Positions 1 to 4,731 of a stretch of DNA of 6,549 nt are shown in pieces. The DNA is taken from assembly GCA_020849935.1 (NCBI GenBank), contig JADZFJ010000154.1, positions 1-6,549 on the forward strand. The letters are read 5' to 3'. The stretch comes from Crocinitomix sp. Lineage in GTDB: Bacteria; Bacteroidota; Bacteroidia; Flavobacteriales_D; Crocinitomicaceae. The notes under the pieces are model-generated. The model ran no database searches. It saw only the letters and a list, made by a program, of their open reading frames with translations, and had not been told where the DNA came from. The position numbers were made by a program, and so were the translations under genes. The first letter of the stretch is position 1. Each line of letters starts with the position of its first letter.

Positions 1-71
1 CAGGTCACTATCAGTACAAACAGGGCATTTAAGACAGAAGTTAGAAAAGCTAAGATCAATTAACACACAAA

Positions 72-854
72 ATGAAAATTAAATTTTTATCAATATTTCT
101 TTTATTTTGTCTGAGTAGTCATGCTCAGATACCACTTATAGAATTATCTAAATCTGAATTTCATGATTCTACAAAACAGCATTTAAAAGATGGTTTATAC
201 GAGTTAATACGTATGAATGGTGTTGATACACTTATGAATACGAGTTCCTTTAGTCCACCAAGTTTAGTACAGGCCTTTCCCGAATTATTAAATTTAAAAG
301 AAGCTTACATTTACCAGTTGCGCAAAAGATACCTTAGAAAAAATGTTCGAAAAATATCTTCGCTTAAAGCATTTAGTAATATAAAAGAGTTAAAATGGAT
401 TGAAGATTTAGTTGTTAAAGAAGGTATTGTTTGTATTTTTGATAAGCACTTTTTATTGGCAGTTGAAGCTTTCAATAACTCGTTGTTAAAGAAGAGAGCA
501 AATATTGAGCAGGGTAAAATAATAGACTACATTAGATATTTTCATGATCCGCTTTTACCAAATGAGAAGGGAGCGATTTGTTATAGTTACGATCATCCTA
601 AAAATGAAATGATTATATATTACGATCCGCTTGATAATCCTGCTGAAATGGTAGAAATTAAATTTAGGAATAAAAAACCGTCAAAATTAATTTATACTCT
701 TGGGATTAAGTCAACTGCTTTTTTGTACAAAAAATGTCGTACTAAATCAAAATTAAATATTAGTCGTTTTGTAATTGATTTTGAAACAAGTCCCGAAAAA
801 ATATATTTCCAACAAATGAGCCGTGTTCCAAGTGCCAGTTTTGAAAAAAATTGA
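72..854 (+). CDS. Secreted protein of unknown function
   Basis: I do not recognise the family. The 260-residue product opens with a clear signal peptide: Lys2 and Lys4, a hydrophobic core at about residues 5-14, then Ser-Ser-His-Ala with likely cleavage between Ala18 and Gln19. It should reach the periplasm, the outer membrane or the outside. The mature part has a basic cluster at 85-94 (rich in Lys and Arg), a predominantly helical look up to about residue 150, then a more beta-like part with several Tyr/Ile/Phe runs (150-250). No transmembrane helix, lipobox or C-terminal sorting domain is seen. The ATG at 72 is chosen because the signal peptide begins there; no Shine-Dalgarno sequence precedes it, which is usual in Bacteroidota. 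Hand-counted stretches give about 25-38% G+C and Leu is mostly TTA, unlike the richer downstream genes, so it may be a recent arrival or a fast-evolving lineage-specific gene. Confidence 0.85.
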   Translation: MKIKFLSIFLLFCLSSHAQIPLIELSKSEFHDSTKQHLKDGLYELIRMNGVDTLMNTSSFSPPSLVQAFPELLNLKEAYIYQLRKRYLRKNVRKISSLKAFSNIKELKWIEDLVVKEGIVCIFDKHFLLAVEAFNNSLLKKRANIEQGKIIDYIRYFHDPLLPNEKGAICYSYDHPKNEMIIYYDPLDNPAEMVEIKFRNKKPSKLIYTLGIKSTAFLYKKCRTKSKLNISRFVIDFETSPEKIYFQQMSRVPSASFEKN

Positions 855-864
855 ATTTTAACAC

Positions 865-900
865 CTCAAAACGCACACTCAAAACACACACTCAACACTC
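865..900. repeat. 13-bp imperfect tandem repeat
   Basis: Two adjacent 13-base copies, CTCAAAACGCACA (865-877) and CTCAAAACACACA (878-890), differ at one base and are followed by a degenerate third start, CTCAACACTC (891-900). The array begins 10 bases after the stop codon of the secreted-protein gene. It is strongly strand-asymmetric: the plus strand is almost free of G. No hairpin is formed, so it is not an intrinsic terminator. It may be a simple-sequence expansion at the edge of the repeat-like block that follows. Confidence 0.7.
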
Positions 901-1050
901 ATCCTCACCCCTGATTGCAGTGGCAGCTTGGCGAGGCACAAAATTAGGGAAGCCCCGTGAAGCTTTTTGACCGTTAGGGAAAACAGGGTGAACGGTTGGC
1001 TGAACTATTTTTTGTGAGCCAACTAAAACGAAAAGCAGGATTAGGTGCAT
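892..1050 (-). other. Short 52-codon frame, possible small protein or dispersed repeat
   Basis: On the minus strand, 45 bases after the stop of the YwqK-like gene, an ATG at 1050 opens a 52-residue frame ending with TGA at 892-894. It starts with a hydrophobic stretch (Met-His-Leu-Ile-Leu-Leu-Phe-Val-Leu-Val) and continues into a Pro/Arg/Gln-rich tail containing HPVFPNGQKASRGF. The tail does not look like a globular domain. The underlying DNA (about 900-990) is more GC-rich than the flanking gene at 72-854. I suspect, from memory and without a check, that this tail is the translation of a DNA repeat scattered through Bacteroidota genomes rather than a real protein. A small secreted or membrane peptide remains possible. 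No ribosome binding site is obvious. Confidence 0.25.
995..1023. repeat. 7-bp perfect inverted repeat, hairpin
   Basis: GTTGGCT (995-1001) pairs exactly with AGCCAAC (1017-1023) across a 15-base loop. An overlapping alternative pairs ACCGTT (970-975) with AACGGT (991-996), so the two stems exclude each other. The site lies downstream of the YwqK-like gene on the minus strand and could slow or end its transcript. There is no U-run after the stem in that direction, so a classical intrinsic terminator is not supported. Confidence 0.45.
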
Positions 1051-1094
1051 GAAAACAATTCTATAATACAACCAATTGGAAAAGACGGAATTGC

Positions 1095-1946
1095 TTAATA
1101 TTTGGTTTTTGTCCGTTTTCCGCTGGTGCTCCACTCGTACCAAATGCCGATTTTATTTCCTTCGAGGTATTCGCCTTTGGATTTTTCGGTGCCATCGAGG
1201 TACCATTCTGTCCACGAGCCATTTTTTAAGCCGTTTACATACGCCCCCATGCTTTGCAGATTGCCGGATAAATAGTAAATTTTCCATTCACCGGTTTGAA
1301 CGCCGAGGGTGTATCTACCAGAAACACTGACGCTTCCGTTTTCGAAATAGGTGGTGTATGCGCCGTCGTAAACGCCATTGGTATAGTTGATTTGGGCGCT
1401 CATTTGTCCATTTTCGTAATAAGCACGGTAGGCTCCTTGGTAGGATTCGCCTTGAAATTCGCCCACTTCTTTTGGTTGTCCGTTGGGCCAATATCGTTCG
1501 AATCTTCCCGCCTTTTCGTTGTTTTTGTAAGTGGTTAAGGATAATAGCGTTCCTGACTCGGACCAAATGCGCCAAGTACCTTCTAAATTTCCATTGACAT
1601 AGTTAATTTCTTCGATTAATGCGCCAGATTCGGCCCACTGGGAGAATTTTCCGTTGCGTTTGCCATTGGTATAATTTTCGACTGATTTTTTTAAGCCAGT
1701 TTTGTACCAAACAGTGGTTTCTCCGTGAAATTCATCGTCGTGAAAATTAACGTGTTTGATGAGGCGGTTTTTGCGGTCGTAAAACTTCCATAATCCTTCT
1801 TTTTTTCCGCACAATTCTTCGCCAACTGCGTAGGATTTATTTTTGTACGTATCTTGAACTTGTTTGGGGACACATTGCGCAAAATTGGCAGTTCCAACTA
1901 GGGTGGCGATGCTCAATAAAAATCCAAATGCAAGTTTGTTCAACAT
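1095..1946 (-). CDS. Secreted YwqK-like protein with ten MORN_2-type repeats
   Basis: A 283-residue exported repeat protein of the type usually annotated 'toxin-antitoxin system YwqK family antitoxin' or MORN-repeat protein. Residues 1-23 form a signal peptide with likely cleavage at Ala23-Gln24, so it acts outside the cytoplasm. Cys25 and Cys46 flank a short linker. From residue 50 to the end there are ten repeats, each beginning X-Gly-X-aromatic (for example EGTW, QGAY, NGSW), with an aromatic pair, an S/N-Gly turn and a closing Tyr. The repeat Gly residues fall at 51, 75, 99, 123, 147, 171, 195, 219, 243 and 267, an exact 24-residue period. Such repeats form elongated beta-hairpin sheets; ligands are generally unknown in Bacteroidota. 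No toxin gene lies beside it, so the antitoxin label should not be taken literally. The ATG at 1946 is chosen for the signal peptide. It is transcribed divergently from rmlA. Confidence 0.9.
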   Translation of the reverse strand: MLNKLAFGFLLSIATLVGTANFAQCVPKQVQDTYKNKSYAVGEELCGKKEGLWKFYDRKNRLIKHVNFHDDEFHGETTVWYKTGLKKSVENYTNGKRNGKFSQWAESGALIEEINYVNGNLEGTWRIWSESGTLLSLTTYKNNEKAGRFERYWPNGQPKEVGEFQGESYQGAYRAYYENGQMSAQINYTNGVYDGAYTTYFENGSVSVSGRYTLGVQTGEWKIYYLSGNLQSMGAYVNGLKNGSWTEWYLDGTEKSKGEYLEGNKIGIWYEWSTSGKRTKTKY

Positions 1947-2009
1947 AGTCGTAGCAAGTGGATCAAAGATTCAAAAAAAAATTGAAAAACTGGGGTGTTT
2001 CATGAAATT

Positions 2010-2038
2010 TTTGCCAATTAAAGTTTGATTTATTTTTG
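2010..2038 (+). promoter_or_regulatory. Possible Bacteroidota-type promoter for rmlA
   Basis: TTTG (2010-2013) and TATTTTTG (2031-2038, matching TANNTTTG) are separated by 17 bases, which fits the -33/-7 pattern described for the primary sigma factor of Bacteroidota. Transcription would begin around 2044 and leave a leader of about 90 bases before rmlA. The match is found by eye in AT-rich DNA, where chance matches are common. The rest of this 188-base divergent region shows only a nine-A run (1973-1981) and no clear signal for the minus-strand gene. Confidence 0.4.
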
Positions 2039-2134
2039 GATTGTTTGCCAGAGATGGGTTTTGGAAACTTTATTTTTATAAATAGGTAACAGATTTAAAA
2101 AAATGACGTTTACTAGAAGGAATAAAACAAGGAC

Positions 2135-3016
2135 ATGAAAGGAATTATACTCGCAGGCGGTTCGGGAACACGTTTGTATCCGTTGACAAAATCAGTATCG
2201 AAACAAATTTTACCGATTTACGATAAACCGATGATTTATTACCCTTTATCGGTATTAATGTTGTCTGATATTCGTGAGATTTTGATTATTTCGACCCCGC
2301 GGGATGTGTTGGTTTTTGAGGAACTTTTTGGAGATGGGAGCTCGATTGGTTTGTCGATTTCGTACTGTGTGCAGCCATCGCCAGACGGGTTGGCGCAAGC
2401 TTTTATTTTGGGGGAGGAATTTATTGGGGATGATTCGGTTTGTTTGGTGTTGGGAGATAATATTTTTTTCGGGTATGGTTTGCCAAAAATTTTGAGAAAT
2501 GCCGCTGGTTTGACCAATGGAGCAGTGGTATTTGGTTATTATGTGACTGACCCAGAACGTTATGGGGTGGTGGAGTTTGATGAGAATAGAAATGTGGTTG
2601 GCATTGAAGAAAAACCGACGGATCCAAAATCAAATTACGCGGTAACTGGTTTATATTATTACGATAATTCGGTGGTGGAGAAGGCGAAAAAGTTAAAACC
2701 ATCTGCGCGCGGGGAATTGGAAATTACGGATTTGAATCGTTGTTATTTGGAAGAAGGCACGCTTAAAACTGAATTATTGGGGCGTGGGATGGCTTGGTTG
2801 GATACCGGAACCCACGAATCGTTGATTCAAGCTTCTAATTTTATTGCTTCGATTGAACAACGCCAAGGACTGAAAGTGGCTTGTTTAGAAGAAATTGCTT
2901 ACCGAAAAGGGTATATCACCGACCAGCAATTAGAAGCCTTGGCAAAACCTTTGGTTAAAAATCAATACGGGCAATATTTAATGAAGTTGTTGGACAAAAA
3001 GAACATGTCATTTTAG
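2135..3016 (+). CDS. rmlA: Glucose-1-phosphate thymidylyltransferase
   Basis: RmlA (RfbA) joins dTTP and glucose-1-phosphate to give dTDP-glucose and pyrophosphate, the first step to dTDP-L-rhamnose and other dTDP-deoxysugars used in surface glycans; it acts in the cytoplasm as a homotetramer. The 293-residue length is normal for the family. Visible motifs are the nucleotide-binding loop [11 protein letters not shown] (8-18) with Arg13, Lys23 in SVSKQ, GLAQA (85-89), LGDN with the metal ligand Asp108, YGVVEFD (143-149), EEKP (158-161), TGLYYYD (171-177), the ELEITDLN segment (194-201), and [10 protein letters not shown] with the second metal ligand Asp223. It looks fully functional. AAGGA ends one base before the ATG at 2135, too close for a standard ribosome binding site; an AGAAGG sits 14 bases upstream. 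The partners rmlB, rmlC and rmlD are not in this window. It converges with the acyltransferase gene. Confidence 0.97.
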   Translation: MKGIILAGGSGTRLYPLTKSVSKQILPIYDKPMIYYPLSVLMLSDIREILIISTPRDVLVFEELFGDGSSIGLSISYCVQPSPDGLAQAFILGEEFIGDDSVCLVLGDNIFFGYGLPKILRNAAGLTNGAVVFGYYVTDPERYGVVEFDENRNVVGIEEKPTDPKSNYAVTGLYYYDNSVVEKAKKLKPSARGELEITDLNRCYLEEGTLKTELLGRGMAWLDTGTHESLIQASNFIASIEQRQGLKVACLEEIAYRKGYITDQQLEALAKPLVKNQYGQYLMKLLDKKNMSF

Positions 3017-3018
3017 CC

Positions 3019-3077
3019 CAAAATTCTCAAAAGCGAATTTTGCCCTTCGGGTTGACGAAAATCAAAGATTTTGTCAA
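3019..3077. terminator. Two tandem hairpins between convergent genes
   Basis: Immediately after the rmlA stop, CAAAATTC (3019-3026) pairs perfectly with GAATTTTG (3035-3042) around an 8-base loop. A second stem pairs TTGAC-G-AAAATC (3052-3063) with GATTTTGTCAA (3067-3077): eleven pairs, one bulged G at 3057 and a three-base loop. Between them lies CCCTTCGGG (3043-3051 region), which can form a small stem with a UUCG-type loop. A seven-T run occurs only later (3109-3115). The place between convergent genes suggests transcript termination from either side, but no stem is directly followed by a U-tract, so a repeated palindromic element is an alternative. Confidence 0.5.
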
Positions 3078-3156
3078 GGTGAACACCGCATTTTATTCAA
3101 AAGTGATATTTTTTTAAATTGAATCGTCGATTAAGAATCTAATGCGTGATTTGGGT

Positions 3157-4143
3157 TTAATTAATTTTCTTGGCCCAATTGTGGGAGGGTTTTTCAACGA
3201 ATCGATAGAGTAAATAGGCCGATCCAAGGCTGATTAAAAATCCTGCCACAACCAGGAGCACTTTTTGAAAACCGCCTGAAACATGGTGGGATAAATAATT
3301 CACAAACGAAGCCCCAATGATTGCATGGAGAAGGTACAATGAATACGAAATCTTTCCTAAAAACAAGGTGAGTTTAGTTTTAAAGCTTGAAAAATAGTGG
3401 ATGACTAAAATGGCCACAAATGCTATTCCTAAATCGATAGCCCCAAAAAGGTGATAAATAATTGGAATTAATAAAACCACCAAAGCCCCAAATTCAAGTG
3501 ATCCAATTCGTTCTGTTCGCCTTAAAATATAGACGATTCCGACTAAAAAATAGGGCCCCCAATGTGGGAAAAAATAGATAGAAACGGGCAAAAATCCAAT
3601 GCCAATAAAGATCATGTAGAAAGTGATTCGCAAAATTAATTGTTTTTGCAAAACTAAAGGAAAGAGCAAAGAAAGCAGTAAATAATATTGAAATTCGATG
3701 GCTAAAGTCCAAAAAACATCGTTAATCCAGCGGGTATTTTCAAAAAAAGGAATTAAATAACCAAGATGCAAAACCACTTCTTTTGCGCTTGGAATTAAAT
3801 CGGCAGACACCGTGCCGGGAACGTAATTTCGTAAAACTAAAAGCGTAAAACCAATGGCAACCGCCACCAAATAAGGTGGTTCGATCCGGATAAACCGCTT
3901 AAGCATAAAATTTTTCCAATTCCGCAGCGAATAGTTGCTGTTGATGAGTGAAAGTGGAATGACAATTCCTGAAATAATAAAAAATAGCTCAACGCCTTTG
4001 TGCCCGAAATAAAAAATGGAGCGAACGGTTTCGTTTTCAACAAAATCAACCGTGGTATAAACAAAATGGTAAAAACAAACTGCGGTGGCCGCTAGTCCTC
4101 TCAAGCTATTGATTATGAGTATTTGATCTGTTTTTTGTGTCAT
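3157..4143 (-). CDS. Acyltransferase-3 family membrane protein
   Basis: A 328-residue polytopic inner-membrane protein of the acyltransferase-3 family (OatA/OafA/NodX type), which transfers acetyl or other acyl groups to sugars of O-antigen, exopolysaccharide or peptidoglycan. Signatures in order: NSLRGLAAT (12-20) with Arg15, the catalytic-candidate His26 in FYHF, GHKGVELFFIISG (47-59), KRFIRIEPPYL (82-92), WTLAIEFQYYL (145-155) with Glu150 in the position of the family's W-S-L-x-x-E motif, GKISYSLYLLH (263-273) and the closing FVEKP (315-319). About ten hydrophobic segments are evident. Length is normal for a stand-alone transmembrane domain with no periplasmic SGNH extension. An in-frame TAG lies just upstream of the ATG at 4143, which supports that start. 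The substrate is unknown; the nearby rmlA and the CotH/membrane block suggest a surface glycan. It is divergent from 4327, with a palindrome 14 bases before its start codon. Confidence 0.93.
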   Translation of the reverse strand: MTQKTDQILIINSLRGLAATAVCFYHFVYTTVDFVENETVRSIFYFGHKGVELFFIISGIVIPLSLINSNYSLRNWKNFMLKRFIRIEPPYLVAVAIGFTLLVLRNYVPGTVSADLIPSAKEVVLHLGYLIPFFENTRWINDVFWTLAIEFQYYLLLSLLFPLVLQKQLILRITFYMIFIGIGFLPVSIYFFPHWGPYFLVGIVYILRRTERIGSLEFGALVVLLIPIIYHLFGAIDLGIAFVAILVIHYFSSFKTKLTLFLGKISYSLYLLHAIIGASFVNYLSHHVSGGFQKVLLVVAGFLISLGSAYLLYRFVEKPSHNWAKKIN

Positions 4144-4156
4144 TTGTGTCTAACGC

Positions 4157-4170
4157 CTTTGCGCGCAAAG
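4157..4170. promoter_or_regulatory. Perfect 14-bp palindrome, possible operator
   Basis: CTTTGCGCGCAAAG is its own reverse complement over all 14 bases and is a GC-rich island in AT-rich intergenic DNA. It sits 14 bases upstream of the acyltransferase start codon in the divergent region. On the minus strand a weak -7-like TATCTTTA (4178-4185) would place the transcription start close to the palindrome, where a bound dimeric regulator could block initiation. No regulator gene is in the window, so the operator role is inference. Confidence 0.45.
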
Positions 4171-4184
4171 TCATGGGTAAAGAT

Positions 4185-4202
4185 AATGATTTGAATGATT
4201 TG
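4185..4202. repeat. 9-bp perfect tandem duplication
   Basis: AATGATTTG occurs twice without a gap (4185-4193 and 4194-4202) in the divergent region between the acyltransferase and the membrane/CotH block. It may be a slippage duplication or two half-sites for a regulator. The remaining part of this 183-base region (4203-4326) contains an eight-A run at 4211-4218 and AT-rich DNA; I see no convincing promoter for the gene at 4327. Confidence 0.6.
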
Positions 4203-4326
4203 GATTCCTCAAAAAAAATTGTGGGAGGATTTGGGCAATTTGATCGAGGATGGATTGCGCATTTTTTCCTATTTTTACCACTAGATTTAACGAAGGAAAA
4301 ATCAAGTTTAAACGATTCGAATACCT

Positions 4327-4731
4327 ATGGAAACCATTAAAAATATTTTTGTTGACAGTTTAAATGGATTTGCTCTTTCGCAAATTCCACTTTTTATTTT
4401 TCAATTACTTTGCGCAGGTTTATTGAGTTATGTCTTGCAATTGATCCTCAATAAAAAATTTAAAACCACCGTGGTTGAAAATGGAGTGGTGACAGGAATG
4501 GGTGTGGCCGTTTTAGCCGCCATTGTGAAATATTCTGTTCCGGGGTCGATTCTGGCCGCAGCAATTGTCCTTTTGTTTTTGCAAGACAAGGAAAAATCGA
4601 AATTAGCTATTCTAGGTCAAACCTTGATTTTGTTAATTGGTCTTGGATGTGGACTTGGTTCGGTGGTTTTAACAGGACTAGGAGTGGTGGTTTTAGTGGC
4701 AACCATTCTGTTTATCCCTCTTAAAAAATAG
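4327..4731 (+). CDS. Small polytopic membrane protein, possibly DUF4956-like
   Basis: A 134-residue, very hydrophobic protein with four or five predicted membrane segments: about 18-41, 53-70, 72-86, 92-112 and 112-131, with short charged turns at 43-46 (Asn-Lys-Lys-Phe-Lys) and 87-92 (Asp-Lys-Glu-Lys-Ser-Lys). It has no signal peptide and should sit in the inner membrane. I do not recognise it with certainty. The arrangement of a glycine-rich hydrophobic end (LIGLGCGLGS, 103-112) following a charged turn resembles the end of the DUF4956 membrane domain, a family often encoded beside VTC-type polyphosphate polymerase and CotH genes. However, the family's Arg-x-Arg turn is absent and the protein is shorter. 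Its TAG stop is followed directly by the ATG of the CotH gene, so the two are translated from one message. No Shine-Dalgarno sequence precedes its start; the length and start appear natural. Confidence 0.8.
   Translation: METIKNIFVDSLNGFALSQIPLFIFQLLCAGLLSYVLQLILNKKFKTTVVENGVVTGMGVAVLAAIVKYSVPGSILAAAIVLLFLQDKEKSKLAILGQTLILLIGLGCGLGSVVLTGLGVVVLVATILFIPLKK

Noticed and set aside
1..63. Possible C-terminal end of an upstream gene on the plus strand (open frame to TAA at 61-63, or another frame ending with TAA at 30-32).
   Set aside because: Two or three frames are open over such a short distance and none has a recognisable domain, so none can be chosen. No promoter was seen before the gene at 72 either.
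1076..1330. Plus-strand frame antisense to the 3' part of the YwqK-like gene.
   Set aside because: It is a mirror of a repeat-coding gene with convincing coding signal on the opposite strand, and its product shows no family features.
1095..1946. Reading the YwqK-like protein as the antitoxin of a toxin-antitoxin pair.
   Set aside because: The protein has a signal peptide and no toxin candidate lies next to it; the name is a database label for the repeat type.
1095..1946. Lipoprotein signal at Cys25.
   Set aside because: The residues before Cys25 (Asn-Phe-Ala-Gln) do not fit a lipobox, whereas Ala23-Gln24 fits ordinary signal peptidase cleavage.
1964..1971. Possible minus-strand -7 box AATCTTTG for the YwqK-like gene.
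   Set aside because: It mismatches TANNTTTG, has no acceptable -33 element and would leave almost no leader before the ATG at 1946.
4137..4340. Plus-strand GTG-started frame of 67 codons across the divergent intergenic region.
   Set aside because: It overlaps the start of the acyltransferase and of the membrane protein, has no domain, and crosses the palindrome and the tandem duplication, so it is most likely chance.
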